From Candidatus Peregrinibacteria bacterium CG10_big_fil_rev_8_21_14_0_10_36_19 (GTDB lineage: Bacteria > Patescibacteriota > Gracilibacteria > UBA1369 > LOWO2-01-FULL-3): 64,000 nucleotides of DNA. How positions within the stretch are numbered: position 1 is the first letter of the stretch; the number at the start of each line of letters is the position of its first letter. The position numbers and the translations under genes are program-made. Shown here piece after piece: positions 20,339 to 28,527 of this stretch. The notes beneath the pieces were generated by a model, which did not search any database, was not told where the DNA came from, and was given only the letters and a program-made list of their open reading frames with translations. The DNA lies in contig PFDP01000012.1 in NCBI GenBank assembly GCA_002772535.1, positions 77,341 to 141,340 of the forward strand, read 5' to 3'.

Positions 20339-20545
20339 ATGTCGAAAGATAAAGAAACAGGATGGTCCACTGGTGGTGATTTAGAAATGGACACTTATGG
20401 TGGTCGTGACTTAAGTCAAGTACCACTGGAAGCTAGATTTGATTATCCTAGAGAATGGAATTCAGACGATATATTTGTACCTCCTGCTAGAATTACAGAT
20501 GTAAAAGATCAAGTTGCAGATGTATTAGAAGGTGAAAATCAATAA
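20339..20545 (+). CDS. Small hypothetical protein
   Basis: 68 aa, acidic, without a signal peptide or membrane segment, rich in Asp, Gly, Pro and Trp (GWSTGG, PREWNSDD). Family unknown. It has its own promoter and sits alone between dcd (-) and ispG (-); its stop overlaps the end of ispG by 7 nt. The clear promoter and the absence of better frames favour a real gene. Confidence 0.6.
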   Translation: MSKDKETGWSTGGDLEMDTYGGRDLSQVPLEARFDYPREWNSDDIFVPPARITDVKDQVADVLEGENQ

Positions 20546-21756
20546 TTTTCCTTTATAAAGTCTTCAAGAATTTCAATAAACTCATTTGAGATGTTTGAAC
20601 CTTGGAGGCTTTTTAGGTATTCCCCTTTTATGTAAACTGGGGCTACTGGTTTTTCCATTTTGCCAGGGAGAGATATTGCGATGTCTGAATGTTTAGACTC
20701 ACCAGGCCCATTTACCACACAACCCATAACGGCAATTTTGAGATCTTCTACTCCTGGGTATTTTGTTTTCCAATCTTTCATTTTTTCGGTGATATGGAAA
20801 TTTACTTCTTGAGCAAGTTCTTGAAAGAAATGGCTACCGGTGCGTCCACAACCGGGGCAAGATGTAACTTTTGGTTGGAAATTTTTGTAGCCTAGAGCTT
20901 GTAATAAAGTTTTGCAGGCTTCTACTTCTTTTGTGCGGGGTTCTTCAGGTGTTGGCGTAAGTGAGATGCGAATGGTATCTCCGATGCCTTGGTTTAGGAG
21001 TATTGAGAGGGCGGCGGATGATGAGATTAAGCCTTGCATACCAGAACCGGCCTCAGTGAGGCCAAGGTGTAGAGCGTAGAAGTGTTTAGATTTGCTCATG
21101 CGAGCCGCTAATTTTTCGTATGCTTCAATTACATCTGGAACTACAGACATTTTAACGCTTAACACTATTTGATTTTGTGGTAGTCCTAACTCTTCCGCCA
21201 GTTCTGCTGACTTTAGGGCGCTTTCTACTACAGCATCAATAATAACTTCACGGTCTTCGCGGGGCGAAACGAGCGAGGCGTTTTTTTCCATGAAATGGGT
21301 GAGGAGATCTTGATCGAGTGAGCCCCAATTTACTCCTATGCGGACCGGTTTGTTGTTTGCTACTGCTACCTTTATAAAGGCTTCAAAATTTTTGTCGCGT
21401 TTGTCTCCCTTGCCAACGTTTCCTGGGTTGATGCGGTATTTGTCTAGAGCTTTTGCCATTTCTGGAAATTCTGTGAGGAGCTCATGTCCGTTGAAATGAA
21501 AATCTCCTACGAGTGGTAGATGTTTGTAGCCGCTGCGGTCTAGAAGTTCTCTGATTTTTGGGACTTGGGCGGCTGCCAGATTTGTATTTACTGTAATGCG
21601 AACAAGCTGAGATCCCGCTTCTGCTAATTCTATGCATTGTTTGGCTGTGGCTTTTGGATCTGAAGTGTCGGTGTTTGTCATTGATTGGATAACAATTGGA
21701 TTATTGTTACCCATCTTGAGATCACGGATTTGTACTTCTGGTGTTTTGATCCTCAT
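20539..21756 (-). CDS. ispG: 4-hydroxy-3-methylbut-2-en-1-yl diphosphate synthase
   Basis: 4Fe-4S enzyme of the MEP isoprenoid pathway. 405 aa. The cluster cysteines are in SCPGCGRTGSHFFQE and VMGCVVNGPGES; the N-terminal barrel (QSMTNTDTSDPKATA) binds substrate. It is the last gene of the bolA-grxD-iscA-like-ispG operon (1-nt gap), so its cluster is probably delivered by its operon partners. Other MEP genes are not in the window. Confidence 0.96.
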   Translation of the reverse strand: MRIKTPEVQIRDLKMGNNNPIVIQSMTNTDTSDPKATAKQCIELAEAGSQLVRITVNTNLAAAQVPKIRELLDRSGYKHLPLVGDFHFNGHELLTEFPEMAKALDKYRINPGNVGKGDKRDKNFEAFIKVAVANNKPVRIGVNWGSLDQDLLTHFMEKNASLVSPREDREVIIDAVVESALKSAELAEELGLPQNQIVLSVKMSVVPDVIEAYEKLAARMSKSKHFYALHLGLTEAGSGMQGLISSSAALSILLNQGIGDTIRISLTPTPEEPRTKEVEACKTLLQALGYKNFQPKVTSCPGCGRTGSHFFQELAQEVNFHITEKMKDWKTKYPGVEDLKIAVMGCVVNGPGESKHSDIAISLPGKMEKPVAPVYIKGEYLKSLQGSNISNEFIEILEDFIKENY

Positions 21757-21757
21757 G

Positions 21758-22360
21758 TTAAAAAGCTATTGATGTACCACAACTACAGGCGCGCTTTTTG
21801 TTGGGATTGATAATAGTAAGACCGCTTTCATGGAGACCAAGCTTGAATTCTACAACTGAGCCATAGCTGCGGGAGAATGTAAAATCGTTCATGAATATGC
21901 TTAGCTTTTCTGTGAGTTTATATACTTTTTCGTCTGCTTGTGGGGAGGGAGTGAAATCATAATCGTACTTGAATCCTGAGCATCCACCGGCAGAAAGGCG
22001 GATTTGAAGACCAGAATTTTCTGATAAAGATTCGAGGTTTTTAACAGCTGTTTCCGTAAACATTAATCCAGCTACTTTGTAATAGATTTTATTACCTTCA
22101 GTAATTTTTTGAGGGCTTTGGTCTTTTTTGCTAGGTATGTGTGCTTCAACTTCAATTTGTTTTAGCTTGTTTAGGTGAGTAAGGATTTTTTGGGTTTTTT
22201 GAGACTCTAATTTGTGGTGAGCGAAGAGCTCCTTTAGAGTTCTTTCTGTTCTGGCGTCGCAGCCTGTTACTTTTAGTCCGGAGTTTTCTAAAATAACCAC
22301 ACTGTCTGGTGTGAGTTCAAAAAGCTGAGATATTTTAAAATCCTCCGTTATTTGTTGCAT
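21758..22360 (-). CDS. A-type Fe-S carrier (IscA/ErpA family) with an N-terminal DUF1858-like domain
   Basis: Delivers Fe-S clusters to target enzymes. The C-terminal half (about 94-200) is an A-type domain with Cys127 (SAGGCSGF), Cys192 and Cys194 (CSCG). The N-terminal half (about 5-65) resembles DUF1858: FKISQLFELTPDSVVILENSG followed by a single Cys34 (VTGCD). This fusion is not the standard 110-aa IscA. It overlaps grxD by 13 nt and is followed 1 nt later by ispG, a 4Fe-4S enzyme and its likely client. Confidence 0.88.
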   Translation of the reverse strand: MQQITEDFKISQLFELTPDSVVILENSGLKVTGCDARTERTLKELFAHHKLESQKTQKILTHLNKLKQIEVEAHIPSKKDQSPQKITEGNKIYYKVAGLMFTETAVKNLESLSENSGLQIRLSAGGCSGFKYDYDFTPSPQADEKVYKLTEKLSIFMNDFTFSRSYGSVVEFKLGLHESGLTIINPNKKRACSCGTSIAF

Positions 22361-22662
22361 AGCAATTCCTTTAATTCTCCGCTTTGGAACATTTCAGTAA
22401 CTATGTCGCACCCACCTACTAACTCTCCATTGTGGTAAAGTTGTGGGAAGGTTGGCCAATTTGAATATTCTTTTAAACCTTGGCGAACTTCTTCATCTTC
22501 AAGAATGTCGAATGTAGTGAATTTCACGCCTAAGTGATTAAGTACATCTACCACTTGTGCCGAGAATCCGCATTTTGCGAGATATTTATCTCCTTTCATA
22601 AAAAGTACGGTTTCGCTTTGATTAATCAAAGATTCTAAATGTTTTTTAAATTCTTCTGTCAT
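22348..22662 (-). CDS. grxD: Monothiol glutaredoxin (Grx4/GrxD type)
   Basis: Binds a glutathione-ligated 2Fe-2S cluster, often as a heterodimer with BolA. 104 aa, with the CGFS active site at residues 31-34, WPTFPQLYHNGELVGGCDIV for glutathione binding, and the family's length. bolA is directly upstream (4-nt overlap), and the A-type carrier is downstream. Because GshF is encoded next to it, glutathione should be available. Confidence 0.95.
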   Translation of the reverse strand: MTEEFKKHLESLINQSETVLFMKGDKYLAKCGFSAQVVDVLNHLGVKFTTFDILEDEEVRQGLKEYSNWPTFPQLYHNGELVGGCDIVTEMFQSGELKELLCNK

Positions 22663-22892
22663 AGTGTTTTAAGTTCAAGTCTTACTGCGTGCATATGGTC
22701 TTTTTTCATAAGATCACTTAAGGCTCCATATACTAAACGGCTTTGCTCCAAGCGATTTTTTCCTTTAAAGATACTTGAGGCAACTGTAACCAAATAATGA
22801 CGACCATCACCTCTTTCATCTATCACCTCTATTAAGGCTTCATTTCCGAAAACCTCTTTAAGAGCTTTATTGGCTTGTTCTTGCACGTTCAT
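22659..22892 (-). CDS. bolA: BolA-family protein
   Basis: Partner of CGFS glutaredoxins in Fe-S cluster transfer. 77 aa from the chosen start, with the BolA core HYLVTVASSIFKGKNRLEQS and the helix RLVYGALSDLM. The start at 22892 is selected because a TATATT -10 box ends 8 nt upstream, and an alternative ATG at 22910 lies upstream of that promoter. First gene of the bolA-grxD-iscA-like-ispG operon. Confidence 0.93.
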   Translation of the reverse strand: MNVQEQANKALKEVFGNEALIEVIDERGDGRHYLVTVASSIFKGKNRLEQSRLVYGALSDLMKKDHMHAVRLELKTL

Positions 22893-22900
22893 GGTAATTG

Positions 22901-22929
22901 AATATAGCACTTGTGACCTTAAAAGCCAA
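22901..22929 (-). promoter_or_regulatory. Internal promoter of the bolA-ispG operon
   Basis: Minus strand: TTGGCT (22929-22924), 17-bp spacer, extended TGC-TATATT (22906-22901), 8 nt to the bolA ATG. It overlaps the end of gshF. Confidence 0.65.
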
Positions 22930-25372
22930 GTGCATCTAAAACTGGCACCGCTAAATTTTGCCCCTCACCTTGAGATGGGAACACATGCATTCCTAGAGCT
23001 GGATTAAAATTGATTTCTATAATGGAATAGTCTTTACCGTTTGTGATCATATCTACACCACAAAAAGTAGCGTCAACTGATTTTGCAGCCTTAACCGCGG
23101 CTTCTTTTAAGTGAGATGGAAAAGTTTTTGTATGATCTATGGCATCTCCACCTGTAGAAACATTTGTATTATCTCTCAAATAAACAACTTTGTTTTTCTT
23201 TGGAACAGAAGTTAGTGTTAAATTTTGAGATTTTAATTTTGCTTTCTCAATGGCGGTAACTTTAATAGGATATTCCCACTTGTTTTTGCACTGTTTGAAA
23301 TCGGTATTTTTACTTTCAATGAGTTCTGAGATGGTAGATTTGCCATCGCCAGTAACATTTGCAGGGCGCCTCTCTACTACTGCTAATGCCTTACCATCAA
23401 TAACTAAAACTCTATACTCAGTACCCTCAATAAATTCTTCAATGATTACAGAAGAATCTTTTTCGAAGGCAAATTTAACAGCGTCGGTGTAAGATTTTTT
23501 GTCTTTTGGCAGCACCATTGAAACACCTATGCCAAAATTTGTGGTGTTTGGTTTGATGATTATTTTTTTGTCTTCAAATTTTTCATAATCTTCAAGCGCT
23601 GATTCTATAGTGTTATAAAGTCCACCGGCCGGTACGCTAATTTTATTTTCATTCAGAATTATTTTTGAGATTTGTTTATCTTCCATTAAGAGATATGAAA
23701 TATAAGAATCTTTTGAAGTTTTTGTGGCTTGTTTTACATACTCAACTTTGCGTCCTTTTCTGAGTCTAATAAAGCTCGCTTTTTCATTAAGGACTTCTAC
23801 CTTAATCCCCCTCTTAAGAGCCTCCTTAATAAGAATTTGTGTTGATCTTTCAAGGTTTTCATAGCCTTCTGTGGTTTGCTCACTAATCGCCTCCATTCTC
23901 TCCTTTACCTTCAATGATGTTTGGGCTTCGATTTCAAATCGCTTAACTTGGTCGGTAGAAATTTTTAGATCTTTAAGATGCTTGTAATGTTCTTTTGAAA
24001 GATCGAGCCCAAATTGCAGGTAGCTTTTTTTGCTTTGCAAGATGGAGTTTAGAATTTGGGCGGATGGAGTTTTGTTTGGATCTTCAACTTTTTCGTACTG
24101 CTTGGTTAGAGTTTTTGTATACCGGTTGTCAGTGTTATTTTTATCTAAAATTTCTGCCGCTACTTTCATTTCATCAAGAATTTGAGTTGCCCAACTTTTG
24201 AGAGTTGTTTTTTGAGTGTCTTTGGTAAGTTGCAGATTTGGCTTTCTACCATAAAGTGCGACTTTTTCTTGGTTCATAGAATAGTCGTGTTGTCTTTTTT
24301 TACTGATTTCTCTATCGCTCTTCATTAAACAATAAAGCATGAAAGTGTGTAGGAATCTTAAATGTTCTAAGGAAACACCATTTGGAGAATTTGGATCTAT
24401 ATCAACAGTCCTAACTTCAATATACTGAACCCCTTTTTCTTCTAGGATGTTTAATAATTCTGATTCGGCGTCATGATTTCTTTTTGGTCGAATTACAGCG
24501 TAATACTCATTTGGAATTTGGAGAATATGATCGTTCAAACCTTCTAGTTTGAAATATTTGCGTTTTGGAGTTGAGGTTAGGTGCCTTAAATCGCGAATGT
24601 ATTCGCTAATGTTTGAAAATGAAACAGGCCTATCTTGGCAGCAATAACCGTATTTACTCATACGAAGTGACGTTGCATATTTGCCGTAGTAAGTATCTTT
24701 CCCATGCCTGTTAAAATAAAGCAAACCTCTGTGTTCATAAGATGTATCTACAGCAGGTGAAGCCCCAAAAAGATAAATATCTAACCAGCTAATCTCAAGA
24801 AAATTTCGTATGATTTTGAAGTAGGAAGCTGTCTTAAAATCTTGTAATGACTGACCTTCTTGTGCAAATTTTTTGTACATCTTTTCCCAGAAATCATTGT
24901 TGAAAGAAAAATTATAATGAACCCCAGAAATTGTTTGCATTATGGCTCCATATCTAGCTCTTAATCCAATTCTATATTGTTCTTTTTTGTGAGCTAAATT
25001 GGAACTTCCATATTTGGCTAAAGGAATATCTTTTTCTTTAGGGAGTTTTGCTGGAGGTGAAAATGGCCAAATATTTTCGTCCTGAAGTTTTGTTATTGTG
25101 TAGTGATGTATGTCGTTCAAAAATTTCAAAGTACCTTCTTCACTTGTATAGACTGGCGTAATAAATTCTAACTGTGACTCAGAGAAATCGGTTGAAATGT
25201 GAGGATTTGTGAGTGGTGATCCTAAGACTTCAGGATGCCTAGTTTTAGCAATCCCCCCATTTTTATCTATACGAAAACACTCACGCTCAAGTGCGTGTTC
25301 GTTTTTAGCTAGTAGCTTGAAGTTGCTATTTTTAAGCAACCATTCCTCTATTTGTTTATTTGAGTAGATCAA
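22919..25372 (-). CDS. gshF: Bifunctional glutamate-cysteine ligase/glutathione synthetase (GshF)
   Basis: Makes glutathione in two ATP-dependent steps. 817 aa: an N-terminal glutamate-cysteine ligase domain (about 1-450, ERECFRIDKNGG, STDFSESQLEFIT) and a C-terminal ATP-grasp domain (about 490-817, KPNTTNFGIGVSM, EEFIEGTEYRVLVIDGK, ending EINFNPALGMHVFPSQG). Fused GshF is known mainly from Firmicutes and a few proteobacteria, so transfer is possible. It overlaps the upstream glutaredoxin gene by 17 nt and is followed by the bolA promoter. Confidence 0.95.
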   Translation of the reverse strand: MIYSNKQIEEWLLKNSNFKLLAKNEHALERECFRIDKNGGIAKTRHPEVLGSPLTNPHISTDFSESQLEFITPVYTSEEGTLKFLNDIHHYTITKLQDENIWPFSPPAKLPKEKDIPLAKYGSSNLAHKKEQYRIGLRARYGAIMQTISGVHYNFSFNNDFWEKMYKKFAQEGQSLQDFKTASYFKIIRNFLEISWLDIYLFGASPAVDTSYEHRGLLYFNRHGKDTYYGKYATSLRMSKYGYCCQDRPVSFSNISEYIRDLRHLTSTPKRKYFKLEGLNDHILQIPNEYYAVIRPKRNHDAESELLNILEEKGVQYIEVRTVDIDPNSPNGVSLEHLRFLHTFMLYCLMKSDREISKKRQHDYSMNQEKVALYGRKPNLQLTKDTQKTTLKSWATQILDEMKVAAEILDKNNTDNRYTKTLTKQYEKVEDPNKTPSAQILNSILQSKKSYLQFGLDLSKEHYKHLKDLKISTDQVKRFEIEAQTSLKVKERMEAISEQTTEGYENLERSTQILIKEALKRGIKVEVLNEKASFIRLRKGRKVEYVKQATKTSKDSYISYLLMEDKQISKIILNENKISVPAGGLYNTIESALEDYEKFEDKKIIIKPNTTNFGIGVSMVLPKDKKSYTDAVKFAFEKDSSVIIEEFIEGTEYRVLVIDGKALAVVERRPANVTGDGKSTISELIESKNTDFKQCKNKWEYPIKVTAIEKAKLKSQNLTLTSVPKKNKVVYLRDNTNVSTGGDAIDHTKTFPSHLKEAAVKAAKSVDATFCGVDMITNGKDYSIIEINFNPALGMHVFPSQGEGQNLAVPVLDALGF

Positions 25373-25601
25373 GGAGTTTACCTTCGTTATTTAAAGCGTC
25401 AATGTCTGAAAAACCACCTAGGCATTTTTCACCAACAAAGATCTGAGGTACAGTTTGAAAACCAGATTTTGCACTTATTTCCATTAGTTTATCCATATCG
25501 TTTGTTACATCAATCTCTTCATATTTAACATTAAGAGAATCTAAAAGAGCTTTTGCTCTCACGCAGTATGGACAGTAGTCTTTTGAATAAATTGTAACCA
25601 T
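25356..25601 (-). CDS. Dithiol glutaredoxin
   Basis: Reduces disulfides using glutathione. 81 aa from MVTIYSKDYCPYC, the typical glutaredoxin start; active site Cys10/Cys13 (CPYC), TVPQIFVGEKCLGG for glutathione binding. An in-frame start at 25661 would add 20 residues not seen in the family and is disfavoured. It is coupled to gshF by a 17-nt overlap, so the glutathione maker and user are transcribed together. Confidence 0.94.
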   Translation of the reverse strand: MVTIYSKDYCPYCVRAKALLDSLNVKYEEIDVTNDMDKLMEISAKSGFQTVPQIFVGEKCLGGFSDIDALNNEGKLLDLLK

Positions 25602-25643
25602 GAATTTGAAGTTATTTCTTGGCTTCATTATATATGAAAAGTT

Positions 25644-25672
25644 TTGACAATTGTATAGCAAGTATGGATAAT
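25644..25672 (+). promoter_or_regulatory. Promoter of the ferredoxin-mutM unit, near-leaderless
   Basis: TTGACA (25644-25649), 17-bp spacer, GATAAT (25667-25672). The ATG at 25682 is 9 nt later, giving a leader of about 2-3 nt. Confidence 0.75.
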
Positions 25673-25681
25673 TGCGGCGCT

Positions 25682-25963
25682 ATGCCAAAAGTTAAATTTC
25701 AAAATACAGGAGAGGAAGAAGAAATTGAGTTAGGTGCTGAACTCAAAGAAGTTACCAAAGATGCGGGGTGGCCAATTGCATATGGATGTGAAGATGGTGT
25801 TTGTGGTACTTGCATTGTGAAAGTGGTAGATGGAGAAGAAAATTTGAACCCAATGGAGGAAACGGAAAAACAAACTTTGGGAATAATGGGACTTGATGAA
25901 GGTGGATATAGACTAGCTTGCCAATGTAAATGTAATGGTAGCTGTACAATAGAAGGAATGTAA
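25682..25963 (+). CDS. 2Fe-2S ferredoxin (plant/vertebrate type)
   Basis: Small electron carrier. 93 aa; the cluster ligands Cys36, Cys41, Cys44 and Cys80 are in GCEDGVCGTC and ACQC. The start at 25682 is set by the promoter; the longer in-frame ATG at 25634 would precede the promoter. It is followed 2 nt later by mutM in the same direction and is divergent from the glutaredoxin-gshF operon. A possible redox partner of the Fe-S genes in this block. Confidence 0.9.
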   Translation: MPKVKFQNTGEEEEIELGAELKEVTKDAGWPIAYGCEDGVCGTCIVKVVDGEENLNPMEETEKQTLGIMGLDEGGYRLACQCKCNGSCTIEGM

Positions 25964-25965
25964 TT

Positions 25966-26784
25966 ATGCCGGAATTACCTGAAGTAGAAACGGTGGTTCG
26001 CTCACTTGAGCCCGCTTTAAAGGGTTTGAAGTTTTTGGAAGTACATACTAATTGGAAGAATCATGTTGTTTGGGGAGAAGGGCCTTTTGATGAACTTGAA
26101 GGATCGAAAGTTTTAGAGGTAAAAAGAAGAGGAAAATTTATAGTAATTTTTTTGGAAAACAATTATGTGATCGTTGTTCATTTAAGAATGAGTGGAAGAA
26201 TTTTGATTAGAGAAGTTAATGAGGAGGCTTTGAAGTTTGAAAGAACAAAATTGGAGTTTGAGGGAGTTTCGGTGAGATTTTGTGATGTAAGAAAGTTTGG
26301 AAAAGTTTGGGTAAGTACTATTGATGAATATGAAAAACTGAGTGGGATTTCGAGGCTTGGGATTGAGCCGTTTGGTGATGATATGAGCGCAGAGATATTT
26401 AAAAATATTTTTGCTGGCAGAAGTGGTGTTGTTAAAAAATCATTACTGGATCAAAGCCTTATTACTGGTATTGGTAACATTTATGCAGATGAAGCTTGCT
26501 TTTACGCTGGCATTAGACCAAATGCTGATTTAAAAAGTTTGAGTAAAAAGGAATTAGATGTGTTGTTTGATTCTGTAATGAAAGCTCTGAATCAGGGAAT
26601 TGAAAATAGAGGTACAAGTATATCGGACTTTCAAGATGCTTATGGGAAAAATGGGAGTAATCAAGAAAAACTGTTTGTTTATGGAAGAGGCGGAGAACCT
26701 TGTTTTAAATGTGGAACAACTCTTGTAAAATGCAAAGTTGCAAGCAGGGGCACTGTTTATTGCGAAAAGTGTCAAAGGGCCTAG
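25966..26784 (+). CDS. mutM: Formamidopyrimidine-DNA glycosylase
   Basis: Removes 8-oxoguanine and other oxidised purines from DNA, with AP-lyase activity. 272 aa, begins PELPEVETV (catalytic Pro1/Glu2 after Met removal), has the H2TH domain (SLLDQSLITGIGNIYADEA) and the C-terminal zinc finger CFKCGTTL...CEKCQ. Co-transcribed with the ferredoxin gene (2-nt gap). Confidence 0.96.
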   Translation: MPELPEVETVVRSLEPALKGLKFLEVHTNWKNHVVWGEGPFDELEGSKVLEVKRRGKFIVIFLENNYVIVVHLRMSGRILIREVNEEALKFERTKLEFEGVSVRFCDVRKFGKVWVSTIDEYEKLSGISRLGIEPFGDDMSAEIFKNIFAGRSGVVKKSLLDQSLITGIGNIYADEACFYAGIRPNADLKSLSKKELDVLFDSVMKALNQGIENRGTSISDFQDAYGKNGSNQEKLFVYGRGGEPCFKCGTTLVKCKVASRGTVYCEKCQRA

Positions 26785-26789
26785 AAAAA

Positions 26790-26818
26790 TTGACAATATA
26801 TGAGTGATGTATGATAAA
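26790..26818 (+). promoter_or_regulatory. Promoter of the aquaporin-like gene
   Basis: TTGACA (26790-26795), 17-bp spacer, GATAAA (26813-26818). The predicted leader is about 20 nt. Confidence 0.65.
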
Positions 26819-26844
26819 TTGTAATTATCATAACCTCTTTCCTT

Positions 26845-27444
26845 ATGAATTTTCAAAAATACTTAGCAGAAATGCTTGGAGCATTCGCGCTAACTTTGGG
26901 AGTATATCTCTCTCTTTCTTTAGGTATGCCTTTGGCTACCCCTTTTGTTGCGGCTCTTATTCTTGGTCTTGGAGTTTACACTCTTGGCCCAATTAGTGGA
27001 GCACACTTCAACCCTGCAATTAGTATTGCAATGGCCGGAGTGAAAAAACTCAAATGGGAAGTTGCATTTTTTTATGTAATTTCACAATTTGTTGGAGCTC
27101 TTTTGGCAATGTATTTTGCCGACTTTATGATGAGCGGCGGTGGTGTAGATCTAACTGCTGGCAATGATCTTAAAATTGGTATCGCGGAAGCACTTGGAGC
27201 TGGAGTACTAGCTTTTGGTGTGGCTGCCGCTACTTACAAAAAAGTTCATGAAGCTGCTTCTGGTATTACTGTTGCTTGGTCTTTACTACTTGGAATACTA
27301 CTTTCTTCTGGATTTTCAAATGGAATTGTTAATCCTGCGGTTGCTTTAGGACTTGGATCACTTTCATATATGTATGTTCTAGGCCCTATCGTTGGAGCTT
27401 TCTTGGCGGCTAGACTTTACAAATATCTTGCTGGAGCTAAATAA
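26845..27444 (+). CDS. MIP/aquaporin-family channel, short and without the selectivity arginine
   Basis: Six-helix water or solute channel, 199 aa (bacterial AqpZ is about 230). Both NPA loops are present: GAHFNPAIS (56-58) and NGIVNPAVA (163-165). After the second NPA nearly all aquaporins have Arg, the key residue of the selectivity filter; here it is Val166. The substrate is therefore uncertain and may be larger or differ from water. The 3' end overlaps mnmA by 8 nt. Confidence 0.88.
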   Translation: MNFQKYLAEMLGAFALTLGVYLSLSLGMPLATPFVAALILGLGVYTLGPISGAHFNPAISIAMAGVKKLKWEVAFFYVISQFVGALLAMYFADFMMSGGGVDLTAGNDLKIGIAEALGAGVLAFGVAAATYKKVHEAASGITVAWSLLLGILLSSGFSNGIVNPAVALGLGSLSYMYVLGPIVGAFLAARLYKYLAGAK

Positions 27445-28489
27445 TCATAGCTGAACCAAGACAAATATCTTGGTTATAGAAAACTGCAAACTGGCCGGGC
27501 GCGATCCCTTGATCATCCGTATCAAGAACTATCGTTGCTCGGTCTTTTGTTAATTCTGTGAAGGTTGCATTATGAAAATTTTCACCATGCCTTAATTTAA
27601 CCTTTAAAGTTTTTTCCTGTGGTGGGTGTCCTGAAAACCAATTAAAGTCTGTGAGATTTACTGTGTCTCTTTTTTTATCTTCGTCATGGTAGGATTTGGA
27701 AACATAAACTATATTCTGCTTCGTGTCTTTTTTAACCACAAACCAAGGCCCGTCTGGTAAATGAATCCCTTTGCGTTGACCAATTGTGTAGTAATAAAAG
27801 CCATCATGAGTAGCGAGCTTTTTTCCTGTTTCAAACTCCAACATATCCCCTTCCATCTTGCCTAAATAGTGACTTAAAAAATCAGAGTATTTAAACTTTC
27901 CAAGAAAACAAATCCCCTGAGAATCTTTGCGGTTTTTGTTTGGAAGATTGTACTTTTCTGCAAGTTCTCGTACTTCATCTTTTGAGAGATGGCCAATTGG
28001 AAAAATAATGCGACTAAGCTGAGATTGAGATAGTCGAGACAGAAAATATGTTTGATCTTTTATAGGGTCTGGGGCTTGTTTTAGATAATAAATACCATCT
28101 TCTTCGTGAATTTGAGCGTAATGACCAGTGGCAATTTTGTCGAATGAAGAGTCAATTTTGTCTACAAAAAGCCCAAACTTAACATGACTATTGCACATAA
28201 CATCTGGGTTTGGTGTGCGCCCCTCTTTAACTTCTTTAATAGTATATGCCACCACAGTTTCAAAATATTCCTTTTGCATAGGAACAACCTCTAATGGGAT
28301 TTGGAGCTCATCACAAATTTGACGCACATAAGAAAGATCCTCTTCCCATGGACAATCTGAGAGATGTTGAAGTTCATCTTCTAGCCATATTTTTAGATAG
28401 AAAGCTGTAACGTCATGCCCCTGTTCCTTTAGCAATCTTAGTGCTACTGAACTATCTACCCCGCCTGATGCAAGTAATGCTATTTTCAT
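27437..28489 (-). CDS. mnmA: tRNA-specific 2-thiouridylase
   Basis: Thiolates U34 of tRNA-Lys, Glu and Gln. 350 aa. The ATP-binding PP-loop SGGVDSSVA is at the N-terminus, and the two catalytic cysteines are in NPDVMCNSHVKF and QGICFLGKF. TATAAT lies 7 nt before the ATG (28502-28497), a further leaderless candidate although its -35 box is poor. No sulfur-donor gene such as iscS is nearby. Confidence 0.96.
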   Translation of the reverse strand: MKIALLASGGVDSSVALRLLKEQGHDVTAFYLKIWLEDELQHLSDCPWEEDLSYVRQICDELQIPLEVVPMQKEYFETVVAYTIKEVKEGRTPNPDVMCNSHVKFGLFVDKIDSSFDKIATGHYAQIHEEDGIYYLKQAPDPIKDQTYFLSRLSQSQLSRIIFPIGHLSKDEVRELAEKYNLPNKNRKDSQGICFLGKFKYSDFLSHYLGKMEGDMLEFETGKKLATHDGFYYYTIGQRKGIHLPDGPWFVVKKDTKQNIVYVSKSYHDEDKKRDTVNLTDFNWFSGHPPQEKTLKVKLRHGENFHNATFTELTKDRATIVLDTDDQGIAPGQFAVFYNQDICLGSAMII

Positions 28490-28527
28490 GGGTGGGATTA
28501 TAATGGAAGTTTGGCTTAAAGAAAACC

